A stretch of 64,000 nucleotides of DNA. Origin: Pseudomonas brassicacearum subsp. brassicacearum (lineage in GTDB: Bacteria > Pseudomonadota > Gammaproteobacteria > Pseudomonadales > Pseudomonadaceae). The stretch is taken from NCBI RefSeq assembly GCF_008801605.1, contig NZ_VZPJ01000001.1:744001-808000 (forward strand), read 5' to 3'. Of the stretch, positions 8,557 to 16,595 are shown piece by piece (the first letter of the stretch is position 1; each line of letters opens with the position of its first letter). The notes below the pieces were generated by a model. It worked only from the letters and a program-made list of their open reading frames with translations. It was not told the origin of the DNA and did no database searches. Made by a program: the position numbers and the translations under genes.

Positions 8557-10524
8557 ATGCGTCTCTTTCTCTGCGAGAAACCCTCCCAAGGTCGTGACAT
8601 TGCCAAGGTTCTCGGAGCCAGCCGACGTGGCGATGGTTGCTTGATCGGACCCGAGACAACCGTCACCTGGTGTATCGGCCATCTGCTGGAAACGGCCCCA
8701 CCTGAAGCCTATGGCGATCAGTACAAAACCTGGTCGTTGGATCATCTACCGATCATTCCCGAACATTGGCAGGTCGAGGTCAAACCCAAGACCGCGGCAC
8801 AGTTCAAGGTCATCAAACGCTTGCTCAGCGAAGCTAGCACCATCATCATCGCCACCGACGCCGATCGCGAAGGTGAAATGATTGCCCGCGAGTTACTGGA
8901 GCTCTGCAACTATCGTGGCTCTGTTGAGCGCCTCTGGTTATCCGCACTCAACGAGGCGTCGATTCGCAAAGCACTGTCCTCGCTGAAGTCTAGTCAGGAG
9001 ACCTTCCCGCTTTATCACTCAGCCCTCGCCCGCAGCCGCGCCGATTGGCTGATTGGTATGAATCTCAGTCGTTTGTTTACCCTCCTAGGACGGCGGGCGG
9101 GCTATGACGGCGTGCTGTCGGTTGGACGCGTCCAAACGCCCACTTTGCGCTTGGTGGTTGAACGAGACCGCGCGATTGCCAGCTTCGTCTCTGTGCCGTA
9201 TTGGGTGGTGGATGTGCACCTGTCTTCAATGGGGCAACCCTTCATCGCGTCGTGGATACCGCCCAGCTCAGGACGTGACGAAGCCGGTCGCTGCCTGCAG
9301 CAGGCGCTTGCCAGTCAGACCGTCCAATCGATTTTTAGCAGCAAGACCGCCACCGTAGTCTCGCTGCTGACTGAGCATTTCCGCGAAGCGCCACCCCTGC
9401 CCTTCGATCTAAGCACACTGCAAGAAGTCTGTTCACGCAAGTTGGGACTCGGCGCTCAGGAAACCCTGAACATCGCCCAAGCCTTGTATGAAACCCACAA
9501 AGCCACCAGCTATCCGCGCAGCGATTGCCGCAATTTGCCAGAGAGCATGTTCAACGAGGTAGCTGCGGTATTCGATGCCCTACTCAGAATGGATCCCGCG
9601 TTACGCCCAGCGCTCGGAAGCGTTGATCGATCATTGCGCTCACGAGCATGGAACGATGCCAAGATCACCGCGCACCACGCCATCATCCCCACCACCGAGC
9701 CGGCGAACCTTGGGCGAATGTCTGAACAAGAGCGCCAAGTCTACGAACTGATTCGTAGCCACTACCTCGCGCAATTCCTGCCGCCTCACGAGTTTGATCG
9801 AACCGAGGTCGAACTGAAGTGCGGCGCCGAGCGTTTGACTGCTGTTGGCAAACAGATCCTCGTCCAAGGCTGGAAAGGCTTACTCTCCGACAACCCCGAA
9901 GACGATGAGCCCAGTCAAAAGTCCCAGGTGTTGCCTGCCTTACAACAGGGCGCGCAGTGCGCAGTGGACGACGTCGAACTCAAGTCTATGCGCACTGCTG
10001 CGCCCAAACCACTCACCGAGGGCGATCTGATCAAGGCGATGAAAAACGTCGCCAAGTTGGTCAACGACCCGCGTCTGAAACAGAAACTTCGGGACACCAC
10101 CGGTATCGGCACCGAAGCCACGCGAGCCGGCATCATCAAGGGGTTGATTGATCGCGGCTATTTGCTGAAGAAAAAACGAGCCTTGATGGCCTCCGCAGCG
10201 GCCCATACGCTGATCGAAGCGGTACCCGCTGCAGTCGCGGATCCGGGTATGACAGCGATCTGGGAGCAAGCTCTGGATGAAATCGAAGCAGGACGTCTGA
10301 CCTTGGACGCATTCGTTGCCAAGCAGGCGCACTGGATTACGCAGTTGGTCGAGCACTCCGGAGCGCTCACCTTGTCGGTACCGGTCGAAGCCGGACCGCA
10401 CTGCCCCATTTGCAACGCCTCAATGCTTAGGCGGAAGGGAAAATCAGGACCGTTTTGGTCATGCTCCCACTACCCGAACTGCAACGGCACTGTGCCGATC
10501 AGCAAAGGGCCGCGTCGACCATGA
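8557..10524 (+). CDS. topB: DNA topoisomerase III (type IA)
   Basis: A 655-residue type IA topoisomerase. The N-terminal TOPRIM begins MRLFLCEKPSQGRDIAKVLG and carries the IIATDADREGEMIARELL acidic motif (about residues 103-120). The active-site region with the catalytic tyrosine is ATSYPRSDC (about residue 315). The C-terminus has a topoisomerase zinc ribbon (CPICNASML...WSCSHYPNCNG). It relaxes or decatenates DNA and is a regular member of ICEclc-type regulatory decks, where it presumably helps process replicating ICE DNA. The leader hairpins suggest its translation is controlled separately from ssb. Confidence 0.95.
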   Translation: MRLFLCEKPSQGRDIAKVLGASRRGDGCLIGPETTVTWCIGHLLETAPPEAYGDQYKTWSLDHLPIIPEHWQVEVKPKTAAQFKVIKRLLSEASTIIIATDADREGEMIARELLELCNYRGSVERLWLSALNEASIRKALSSLKSSQETFPLYHSALARSRADWLIGMNLSRLFTLLGRRAGYDGVLSVGRVQTPTLRLVVERDRAIASFVSVPYWVVDVHLSSMGQPFIASWIPPSSGRDEAGRCLQQALASQTVQSIFSSKTATVVSLLTEHFREAPPLPFDLSTLQEVCSRKLGLGAQETLNIAQALYETHKATSYPRSDCRNLPESMFNEVAAVFDALLRMDPALRPALGSVDRSLRSRAWNDAKITAHHAIIPTTEPANLGRMSEQERQVYELIRSHYLAQFLPPHEFDRTEVELKCGAERLTAVGKQILVQGWKGLLSDNPEDDEPSQKSQVLPALQQGAQCAVDDVELKSMRTAAPKPLTEGDLIKAMKNVAKLVNDPRLKQKLRDTTGIGTEATRAGIIKGLIDRGYLLKKKRALMASAAAHTLIEAVPAAVADPGMTAIWEQALDEIEAGRLTLDAFVAKQAHWITQLVEHSGALTLSVPVEAGPHCPICNASMLRRKGKSGPFWSCSHYPNCNGTVPISKGPRRP

Positions 10525-10570
10525 CGCACCGTTGGTGATCACATGAATCTTTGGCGGGCTGGTATACGGG

Positions 10571-10828
10571 TCAGTGCATCATCAACGGCAGTTGATCCTT
10601 CTCCAAGTCGCTTAGCGGTTGTCCGATTTCACGGGCCAACGCGATGCCTGTCGCGATCCATATCTGCCCCAGTTCGTTGAACGTTTTCAGGTGAGCAGGA
10701 TCTTCATTGAGCCAATGAACAAGGCTATCGAGATGTTCAGGATTATCAGGGCAGTCATGGATCTTGATGAACAGCTCCAGTGTTCGATCCCAGATCAGGT
10801 CCATGACGTTCTCGCGCGGCTCATCCAT
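10571..10828 (-). CDS. Small protein resembling a FecR N-terminal domain
   Basis: An 85-residue protein. The ATG at 10828 is chosen, with AAGG 6 bases upstream; a TTG two codons earlier is possible. The core, ELFIKIHDCPDNPEHLDSLVHWLNEDPAHLKTFNELGQIW, resembles the short N-terminal domain (DUF4880-like) of FecR anti-sigma regulators, where a W-L-x-x-D/E-P-x-H segment is usual. Here it stands alone, with no transmembrane segment or C-terminal sensor domain. It runs opposite to topB and diverges from the XRE regulator. Function unknown; it may be a free-standing regulatory remnant. Confidence 0.55.
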   Translation of the reverse strand: MDEPRENVMDLIWDRTLELFIKIHDCPDNPEHLDSLVHWLNEDPAHLKTFNELGQIWIATGIALAREIGQPLSDLEKDQLPLMMH

Positions 10829-11037
10829 GCTCAACCTTACCTCCCTTTGGCCCTATCAGACCGCTCAGTCTCGCTGGTCACTTCGGCCTCTGATTCCTGG
10901 AGGAATAGATGTCACGTCGCGACAAACAGCTATTTCAGTCAATATAACAACCCTTTAAGTCGATACTCAACCGTTAAGGATGTTCATGTCAATGGGTCTT
11001 TGCTCAACCATTCGGGTTGAATTGGAGAACTCATCAC

Positions 11038-11379
11038 TTGGCACATAAACATCCAACCCAAGCCCAAATCGGCCGCATGATCGCGAAGCACCGCACCCAG
11101 CGTAATCTGACCCAGGAAGAGGTGGCTGAACGACTGGGGATCGGCAGCGAAGCCATTTCGCGCCTTGAGCGGGGTGTGGTGGAGCTTTCCGTGGTCAAGC
11201 TGATGCAACTGGCAGACATCTTCGACTGCCGGATGGATGAACTGCTGACGGAGTCGAGCACTCGCCCCAACGACCAGGGCCAGATGATCGCGGGCCTGCT
11301 GAGCGGCCTTCAAGAAAGCGACCGTGCCTTTATCCTGACGACCGTCGAACAGCTGGCCGCTCATCTCAGTAGCAAATAA
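11038..11379 (+). CDS. XRE-family helix-turn-helix regulator
   Basis: A 113-residue protein. I chose the TTG at 11038 because GGAG (11024-11027) is correctly spaced; another TTG exists 7 codons upstream. Residues 7-65 form a Cro/CI-type HTH: IGRMIAKHRTQRNLTQEEVAERLGIGSEAISRLERG, then VELSVVKLMQLADIFDC. The C-terminal tail (MIAGLLSGLQESDRAFILTTVEQLAAHL) is typical of small regulators in Pseudomonas ICEs. Target genes are unknown; the divergent small gene and the region to the right, with its large hairpin, are the nearest candidates. Confidence 0.88.
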   Translation: MAHKHPTQAQIGRMIAKHRTQRNLTQEEVAERLGIGSEAISRLERGVVELSVVKLMQLADIFDCRMDELLTESSTRPNDQGQMIAGLLSGLQESDRAFILTTVEQLAAHLSSK

Positions 11380-11555
11380 CCTCTTAGCACACTGGCTTGA
11401 CGTCCTCCCACCCCCTCTGCTGTAGTGCCTCAGGATCATCGCTTACGGCGACCCAAGACCGATTCGCTCCGGGTAGCTCGGTCGGACTGTTAGAGTTCGG
11501 AGCCTTCTCTTCTGCGGAATTTCATTCCCGCTTTGTGCTCGACCGGATCAATGTG

Positions 11556-11600
11556 GCGGATGACCGCTGTTGCCTCTGCCAGGCATCAGCGGTCATCCGC
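11556..11600. other. Long near-perfect hairpin in gene-free region
   Basis: GCGGATGACCGCTG (11556-11569) is an exact inverted copy of CAGCGGTCATCCGC (11587-11600). Inside it, TGCCT (11571-11575) pairs with AGGCA (11581-11585) around the loop CTGCC, leaving one T-T mismatch. The result is a 45-nt cruciform/hairpin with a stem of 19 pairs. It lies in a region of about 860 bases (11380-12245) with no gene and is not followed by a T-run, so it is not an ordinary terminator. An origin of transfer or replication, or a single-strand promoter, are possible roles. Confidence 0.7.
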
Positions 11601-11791
11601 TACGGCAATCGCATTCAGTCCCGGAGCCCGCCGGGGAAATACTGGGCACCCTTTGTGCGCGGATGCGTGCCAGCGTATTCCGACCCAGGCCACGATAAGG
11701 GTCGGTTGGCGAATCATGGCCCAGTCAAATCAAGTTTTGCGAGGAGCTTGTCGACTGCGTCAGACCGCCTAAGGTGGCTTTTCTGTTCCTC

Positions 11792-11817
11792 GCCTGGCCC
11801 CTAGCCAGGCCCCTTCT
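11792..11817 (+). terminator. Possible hairpin terminator
   Basis: GCCTGGC (11792-11798) pairs exactly with GCCAGGC (11804-11810) around CCCTA and is followed by a pyrimidine-rich CCCTTCTTC instead of a clean T-run. It could be a weak terminator or part of the structured leader family described next. Confidence 0.4.
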
Positions 11818-11929
11818 TCACTTTCTTCAGTCCAGTAATTTCCACTGTATTCCGGCCATAAAAAAACGGCTTGGGGTGTCTTGACGCTCCCCTATGACAG
11901 GCTTATACAAAAGGTGTGGTTCGCTGTCG

Positions 11930-12245
11930 TTGACAGCCCAGCCCAGGTAGCTTGAACCTTCAAGGCTACGCCACGCTCGTGGTGGTTTACCCAAGTGCGA
12001 TCAGCATTCGGAGGCTCGCACGGTTACCGCGTCAGCGGTGATGAATGCCCACTACCCTAGGTCCGCAGACCTGCTGCGGTTTTCTCCTCTGCTGCACCTC
12101 TATTCTCCAGGCGCATCGAACTGATGGTCATCGGCTTGCGGGTGCCGTGTCGTTCATCGCTTGCCTTCACCTTACCCACCCTGACGGAGCTCACTTTCCC
12201 GTCAGGGGCTGTGCGTCGCCGTTTTTCCTTGAAAGGAGAACCACC
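11930..12245 (+). ncRNA. Structured 5' leader of the STY4534-type gene (leader family copy 1)
   Basis: A series of hairpins precedes the gene at 12246: GTAGC 11947/GCTAC 11969; CCACG 11971/CGTGG 11982; GTGCGA 11995/TCGCAC 12021; ACCGC 12026/GCGGT 12039; CCGCAG 12063/CTGCGG 12079; and CCCTGACGG 12179/CCGTCAGGG 12207 just after CCCACC. The first five have counterparts in the same order at 41696-41828, several with changed bases but preserved pairing. The last resembles the hairpins before radC and ardC. This fits a structured leader RNA. I recall a published motif named radC RNA located before such genes; identity would need a covariance search. Confidence 0.65.
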
Positions 12246-12827
12246 ATGGCCCACGCCAACCAATCCCAAGAAGCAACTACTTACTTCAATCTGCATACCG
12301 TCGGCATCGGCTACCTCAACCGCGTTCGCGAAGTACAAGTCCGCCGCGGCCAGCCGTTCATGGCCTGCGATATCGCAGCCCTGCACGGTGCCACGGATGC
12401 GGTCGAATACACTCGCTTCGACTGCAAAGTCGCTGGAGGCGAAGCTGAACGCTTGATCCGCCTCTATATGGATGCAGTCAATGCCGAGAAAAAGGTTTTG
12501 CTGTCATTCCGTATCGGCGACCTGTGGATTGACCCATTTCTCTATGAGAAAGGCGCTAAACAAGGCCAACCGGGCGCCAGCCTGAAAGGTCGTTTGCTCT
12601 TCATCGACTGGATCAAGGTCAACGGCGTATTCGAATACAAAGCGCCTGCCAGGCAGGAGGCAACAGCACCTGCTGAGCAAACGCCAAACAGTGAGCCATC
12701 CCCAACGTCGGCTGATGCCGAAGCTGAGGATACCGACAACCCAACAGAGACCAGGATCAAACCTGAATCTGCACCCACTCTCCGCACAGCCCGCCGTGTT
12801 GCCACACGTACAGTTCAGTCCGCCTGA
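12246..12827 (+). CDS. STY4534-family ICE replication protein (DUF3577)
   Basis: A 193-residue protein. The ATG at 12246 has AAGGAG (12233-12238) before it, so the long open frame upstream is non-coding leader. The conserved core, YFNLHTVGIGYLNRVREVQVRRGQPFMACDIAALHG...YTRFDCKV, is that of the DUF3577/STY4534 family, and the C-terminal 60 residues are low-complexity (Pro/Glu/Ser/Thr). The family is universal in SPI-7/PFGI-1 ICEs and is thought to bind DNA or support replication; direct evidence is limited. Confidence 0.8.
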   Translation: MAHANQSQEATTYFNLHTVGIGYLNRVREVQVRRGQPFMACDIAALHGATDAVEYTRFDCKVAGGEAERLIRLYMDAVNAEKKVLLSFRIGDLWIDPFLYEKGAKQGQPGASLKGRLLFIDWIKVNGVFEYKAPARQEATAPAEQTPNSEPSPTSADAEAEDTDNPTETRIKPESAPTLRTARRVATRTVQSA

Positions 12828-12848
12828 ACAATCCACGATGTTTACATC

Positions 12849-12875
12849 AAGGCGCTCAATCGAGCGCCTTTCTTC
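12849..12875 (+). terminator. Hairpin terminator after the STY4534-type gene
   Basis: AAGGCGCTC (12849-12857) pairs exactly with GAGCGCCTT (12862-12870) around AATC and runs into TCTTC. It stands between the STY4534-type gene and the next small gene and could terminate or attenuate read-through. Confidence 0.55.
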
Positions 12876-12896
12876 AAACCGCACAGGAGAACCCAC

Positions 12897-13154
12897 ATGG
12901 AATCCTTCTGGCTTTGCGACGATTGCCTGTTCGCTGCGGCTTACGAGGACTACAGCACGTTATCGCTCTACTACACGACGGATGAAATCGAGAAACGCAT
13001 CGCCGGTCTCCATCGCGGGCTGGTTCGGCTAATGCCCATCAGTGCCGACTTCGACCCCGAAACTGACCGTGGAATAAGAACCTTCTCCCCATTGCCCTGC
13101 GACGGTTGTGACTCACACCTGCACGGACAACGCCACCGATTCACTCGGCTGTAA
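12897..13154 (+). CDS. Small hypothetical protein with paired cysteines
   Basis: An 85-residue acidic protein with AGGAG upstream at good spacing. It begins MESFWLCDDCLFAAAYEDYSTL, giving a CxxC at residues 7-10, and a second pair CDGC lies at residues 68-71 followed by HLHGQRHRF, so a small zinc-binding fold is plausible. Short proteins of this look are common between the replication genes and radC in Pseudomonas ICEs. I do not know its function. Confidence 0.7.
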   Translation: MESFWLCDDCLFAAAYEDYSTLSLYYTTDEIEKRIAGLHRGLVRLMPISADFDPETDRGIRTFSPLPCDGCDSHLHGQRHRFTRL

Positions 13155-13162
13155 ACAGCGCG

Positions 13163-13253
13163 TCATCGGGCAATGCCCGTGACTCTATATCCACCTCGGG
13201 GACACCACTCCCCTCGGGGTGTACCCCCGGATTGTTCCCTTCGGAGGTACCTC
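13163..13253 (+). ncRNA. Structured 5' leader of radC (leader family)
   Basis: Before radC, TCA-CGGGC (13163-13171) pairs with GCCCG-TGA (13175-13182). Then CCACC (13191) is followed by GGGG (13198-13201) pairing with CCCC (13210-13213) and a further GGGG at 13216-13219. The CCACC + GGGG/CCCC + GGG arrangement about 40 bases before the ATG is shared with the leaders of the genes at 41923 and 42383. It resembles the motif known as radC RNA, from memory. Confidence 0.6.
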
Positions 13254-13748
13254 ATGAACACACAGCTCACCCTGATTGAAGCCTCGGATGTCGAGGCTGG
13301 TCGCATCGCCCAGGAAAACCAGCTGATCGACGAAGCGCTGCACATTCTGGATCGCCGGCTGTTCACCTGCGGCCCGAACCTGACGTCACCTGACATCGTG
13401 GCCTCATATCTGAAACTTCATCTTGCGCAACAAGAGCATGAAGTTTTCGGTGTGATTTTTCTCGACTCCCGCCATCGCGTTCTGGCGTTCGAGATCCTCT
13501 TTCACGGCAGTATCGATGGCGCCAGTGTTTATCCCCGCCAGGTCGTCAAGCGCTCCCTCGCACATAACGCAGCAGCCGCCATTTTTGTTCATAACCATCC
13601 CTCGGGATGTACGGAACCCAGCCAGGCAGATCGCGTCTTGACCGCACGGCTGAAAGCGGCGTTGGACTTGATCGAAGTTCGTGTACTGGATCACTTCATC
13701 GTGGGTGAAGGTCGCCCACTTTCTCTTGCCGAATACGGCTGGCTTTAA
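13254..13748 (+). CDS. radC: RadC-family JAB-domain protein
   Basis: A 164-residue protein starting at ATG after TCGGAGG. It carries the JAB1/MPN metalloprotease-like signature: Glu near residues 61-63, HNHPSG at 113-118 and Asp 126 (EPSQADR), the standard RadC zinc-binding set. It is shorter than chromosomal RadC (about 225 residues) because the helix-hairpin-helix N-terminal region is missing, as usual for mobile-element copies. The biochemical role of RadC is unresolved; element-borne copies may process or protect DNA. Confidence 0.9.
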   Translation: MNTQLTLIEASDVEAGRIAQENQLIDEALHILDRRLFTCGPNLTSPDIVASYLKLHLAQQEHEVFGVIFLDSRHRVLAFEILFHGSIDGASVYPRQVVKRSLAHNAAAAIFVHNHPSGCTEPSQADRVLTARLKAALDLIEVRVLDHFIVGEGRPLSLAEYGWL

Positions 13749-13755
13749 CCCTTAC

Positions 13756-13783
13756 AGGCGCCTTCGGGCGCCTTGTTCATTTT
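13756..13783 (+). terminator. Rho-independent terminator after radC
   Basis: AGGCGCC (13756-13762) pairs with GGCGCCT (13767-13773) around a TTCG tetraloop and is followed by TGTTCATTTT. It lies 8 bases after the radC stop and should stop much of the transcription before the next gene. Confidence 0.7.
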
Positions 13784-13801
13784 CATCCTGGAGAAATACT
13801 C

Positions 13802-14545
13802 ATGAACTCCACTACCCAAGCCCCAGCCATGCTGGGGGCCTCAAACCCATTCGTTCGCGGCTATGACAATCTATTTATTGAACGGCTGCTGCAAATCACC
13901 TACGCGAACAACTGCCCTCCCTGCTTTCGCTCCATACACGACTCACAAGCTCATCTACCCGACGATGCGCTGGAACTGTTCCCCTGCCTTTTCAACGATG
14001 ATTTCGCCTTGATCAGCGAAGGCCAATTCATTCCGGATGAGCTGGATGAATGCTGTCCGTTCACCGGGCTGGTGCGCCAAGTGGTTTACTCCGTGACTGG
14101 CGAGATGCTCAGCGAGCGACATCACGTCGGCGACTTGTACTCCCTGGAAGAAGCCCAAGCCATGGTCCATCGCTTGAAGTTCGAAACGGGACACTACAGT
14201 CGAGCCTGGGAGATCAGTACCGCACACCTCACTGAAGAGGCGTTGCGCTACTTGGAACGCCGGGCTAGCAATTTCAACTCCGGACCAACCGGTCTGCTGT
14301 TTGAACCCTTCGCCCTGACAGACGGCAATGGCCTCGGGTGTAAGCTGATCGGCACGCCCTGGACCGACGAAAATCTGATGAAGATTGAGGGCGGTCTTTA
14401 CACATCGCTGAGGCAGGAGCAGCTCGACGCTGGCACACCGGAAGCCCTGGTCAACGTACTGTATTTGGCGGCATTGGCGGATGTGAGGTTGTTGATTCTC
14501 GACCCCGACGCTGCCGTCTTGGATGGGCTCGCCATTTATGACTAA
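13802..14545 (+). CDS. Hypothetical ICE protein of 247 residues
   Basis: A soluble acidic protein with a good ribosome site (CTGGAGA) before ATG 13802. No membrane segments or signal peptide. Segments such as YANNCPPCFRSIHDSQAHLPDDALELFPCLF and LVNVLYLAALADVRLLILDPDAAVLDGLAIYD show no motif I can assign. Position after radC is common for hypothetical genes in PFGI-1-like ICEs. It is followed by a strong terminator, so it closes the replication/repair segment. Confidence 0.75.
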   Translation: MNSTTQAPAMLGASNPFVRGYDNLFIERLLQITYANNCPPCFRSIHDSQAHLPDDALELFPCLFNDDFALISEGQFIPDELDECCPFTGLVRQVVYSVTGEMLSERHHVGDLYSLEEAQAMVHRLKFETGHYSRAWEISTAHLTEEALRYLERRASNFNSGPTGLLFEPFALTDGNGLGCKLIGTPWTDENLMKIEGGLYTSLRQEQLDAGTPEALVNVLYLAALADVRLLILDPDAAVLDGLAIYD

Positions 14546-14611
14546 ATAGCAACGCGTTCAACTTAAACACGACCCGTCTTGAATCAACTTACTCACTGAC
14601 CCGCCCCTCCA

Positions 14612-14653
14612 CCTCATGTCAGGTTCTGCACTGAATCTGACATGAGGTTTTTT
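14612..14653 (+). terminator. Strong rho-independent terminator
   Basis: CCTCATGTCAG (14612-14622) is an exact inverted copy of CTGACATGAGG (14637-14647), directly followed by TTTTTT. It separates the replication/repair segment from the conjugation module that starts 3 bases later. Confidence 0.9.
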
Positions 14654-14655
14654 CC

Positions 14656-15198
14656 ATGGAGCGTTTTTTCACGCCTGTCTGCCTGCTGGGTTTATTGAGC
14701 GCCTGCACGGCGCAGATCCCCACCCCATTACCGACTAGTCCAGAGAATGCCGGTAGTTCCAATCGGGCCCAGCTTTCGAGGAGTACAGCCGAAGAGAGTC
14801 ACCCGACAGAGCTCCGCTATGGCCGCTATACGCTGGTCAGCACCGAGCCCACAGCAGAGCAACGTGATCTTCTCGCTCAAATCATTGACGTGAGCATTCC
14901 GCTCAACCTGAATCCTTCGGTACAGGAAGCGATGCACTACGTGCTGCAGCGCTCAGGTTATTCGCTCTGCCCTGCTGCCGAACCAGTAAAAATACTTTTC
15001 ACCAGGCCTCTGCCCGCAGCCCATTACCGGCTCGGCCCGATCCCATTACGCAGCGCACTGCAGGTACTGGCTGGCCCCGCCTGGCAACTCACGACCGATG
15101 AGGTCAGCCGTTCGGTCTGCTTCGAACGGGAGAAAAATGACGCTGGCAACGTGCAGGTCACACCAACCTCGCCCCATCAGTCGGAGGCACGCCCATGA
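14656..15198 (+). CDS. pilL: PilL-like ICE lipoprotein (TIGR03748)
   Basis: A 180-residue protein with a lipoprotein signal (LLGLLSAC, Cys 17). The mature part contains RYGRYTLVSTEPTAEQRDLLAQIIDVSIP and ALQVLAGPAWQLTTDEVSRSVCF, the features of the PFGI-1-class PilL N-terminal domain, a secretin-associated domain also used for type IV pilus-like systems. In this element class it starts the conjugation module. The large type IV pilus operon seen in some relatives does not follow; the next genes belong to the secretion core. Confidence 0.8.
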   Translation: MERFFTPVCLLGLLSACTAQIPTPLPTSPENAGSSNRAQLSRSTAEESHPTELRYGRYTLVSTEPTAEQRDLLAQIIDVSIPLNLNPSVQEAMHYVLQRSGYSLCPAAEPVKILFTRPLPAAHYRLGPIPLRSALQVLAGPAWQLTTDEVSRSVCFEREKNDAGNVQVTPTSPHQSEARP

Positions 15199-15866
15199 AA
15201 GCCTCGACATTTCAAACTCTCATTGTCGGCTCCCTTTGTCTGGCGGTCTCCGGGCTGAGTGGTGGCTTGTATAACCAGTATCAACGCGTGACCGAGCTGG
15301 AAAATGCGAACGCCCAACGCTTACAGACCCTGGATACCCTGCAACGTGATTCAAGCACCCTCATGGATGCACAGGAGAAGCTGCAGTACGCACTGAAAGA
15401 CCTGAAGCAGATGGTCGATACCGGTGAGCGACAGGCCAATACCCTCGATCCGATGTTGGATCAATGGGCGCAAGAGATTCAGGAGCTACGCGACGGTCTG
15501 GCAGACCGTGCCACCGCAGCCGATATGATCGCGCTACGCGCACGACTTGAGAACGTTGAGCAGCGACTCCTGGACCTCAAGCCCCAGTCATCACTCCCAT
15601 CACCGACACCCTCCTCAGCCAAGCCGAAAAAAGCCGCTCGCGCCAAGCCTGCCCCGCTCTCGCCGCCATTCTCAGTGCTGGGTGTTGAATCCCGCGGTGG
15701 CGAGCGCTTTCTGGCCGTAGCGCCTCCTGATAGTCGCTCACTCAAGGATATCCAGTTGCTGCACAACGGCGAGCAGCTCGGCGCATGGCAGCTGAAGGCG
15801 CTGGAGCCGAACGCGGCCATCTTCGCCGTGACCGCTCAGCCAGACCAGACCGTGCAACTCCCTTGA
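15195..15866 (+). CDS. ICE envelope protein with N-terminal anchor and coiled coil
   Basis: A 223-residue protein overlapping pilL by ATGA. Residues 7-27 form an N-terminal hydrophobic anchor (LIVGSLCLAVSGLSGGLY). Residues 28-135 are predicted coiled coil by their heptad-like pattern (VTELENANAQRLQTLDTLQ..., ALKDLKQMVDTGERQANTL). Then comes a Ser/Pro/Ala/Lys linker and a small C-terminal domain (FSVLGVESRGGERFLAVAPP). It is probably a periplasmic component of the conjugation apparatus. I do not recognise a named family. Confidence 0.7.
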   Translation: MKASTFQTLIVGSLCLAVSGLSGGLYNQYQRVTELENANAQRLQTLDTLQRDSSTLMDAQEKLQYALKDLKQMVDTGERQANTLDPMLDQWAQEIQELRDGLADRATAADMIALRARLENVEQRLLDLKPQSSLPSPTPSSAKPKKAARAKPAPLSPPFSVLGVESRGGERFLAVAPPDSRSLKDIQLLHNGEQLGAWQLKALEPNAAIFAVTAQPDQTVQLP

Positions 15867-15875
15867 GAAACGATT

Positions 15876-16595
15876 ATGAACCGAGCGCTACTGTCCCCCG
15901 TCGTCTGTCTCGTTTCATTGCTTAGCACGGGCGCTGCGATGGGCAACCCTGTCACGACACCGTCACAGGTCCAGGACACACAGTCCACTCCGCTGGGGCG
16001 CTCGCACTCTGAACAGGCGGCAAGCTGGGGTCTAACGGAGCAAGAGTGGACACGCTTCGAACAGATCCAAGCCGGCCCGCGTGGTTTCTGGAGCCCGAAT
16101 CTGGATCCGCTGACCGCGCTCGGCGTCGAAGCAGAGACCGACCAAGAGCGCCAGCGCTATGCCGAATTGCAGGTAGCGCTGGAAGCCAAACGAGCCGAGC
16201 GCGAGTTGGCTTACCAAAACGCCTACACCGCAGCTTGGGCCAAGCTGTTTCCTGGACTGTTGCCGATTCAGGGTATGGCATCCCCGCCCGCTGCTAGCTC
16301 ACCGGTAGAGCCGCGCCGTGCTCTGTTTGTCGAAGACCATTGCCCTGCGTGCACCGCTGAAGCGCAGCGTCTGCAAAGTAGTGATACAGCGTTCGATATC
16401 TACTTGGTGGGCAGCCAAGGTGAGGACGAACATGTCCGTGGCTGGGCGCGGCAAGCAGGCATTGATGCGAGCAAGGTCCAACACCGGCAAATCACGCTGA
16501 ACCATGATCGCGGGCGCTGGTTCAGCCTGGGAGCCCCGAGACCGCTACCCGTCACATTTCAGCAGGTGAACGGACAATGGCAACGTCTCGATTGA
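15876..16595 (+). CDS. TIGR03759-family ICE protein (PFL_4693)
   Basis: A 239-residue exported protein with signal peptide (LLSPVVCLVSLLSTGAAMG). The motif WGLTEQEWTRFEQIQAGPRG near residue 50 and the region LDPLTALGVEAETDQERQRYAEL define the TIGR03759 family. The C-terminal half has a CPAC pair in FVEDHCPACTAEAQRL near residue 158, a thioredoxin-like CxxC that could help disulfide formation in the transfer apparatus. It overlaps the following lytic transglycosylase gene by 19 bases. Confidence 0.85.
   Translation: MNRALLSPVVCLVSLLSTGAAMGNPVTTPSQVQDTQSTPLGRSHSEQAASWGLTEQEWTRFEQIQAGPRGFWSPNLDPLTALGVEAETDQERQRYAELQVALEAKRAERELAYQNAYTAAWAKLFPGLLPIQGMASPPAASSPVEPRRALFVEDHCPACTAEAQRLQSSDTAFDIYLVGSQGEDEHVRGWARQAGIDASKVQHRQITLNHDRGRWFSLGAPRPLPVTFQQVNGQWQRLD

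Noticed and set aside
10984..11439. 151-codon minus-strand frame
   Set aside because: It lies exactly opposite the XRE regulator gene, whose HTH is unmistakable.
11397..11804. 135-codon plus-strand frame
   Set aside because: It runs through the 45-nt hairpin, has low-complexity and Cys/Ser-rich composition and no ribosome site; non-coding structure explains the region better.
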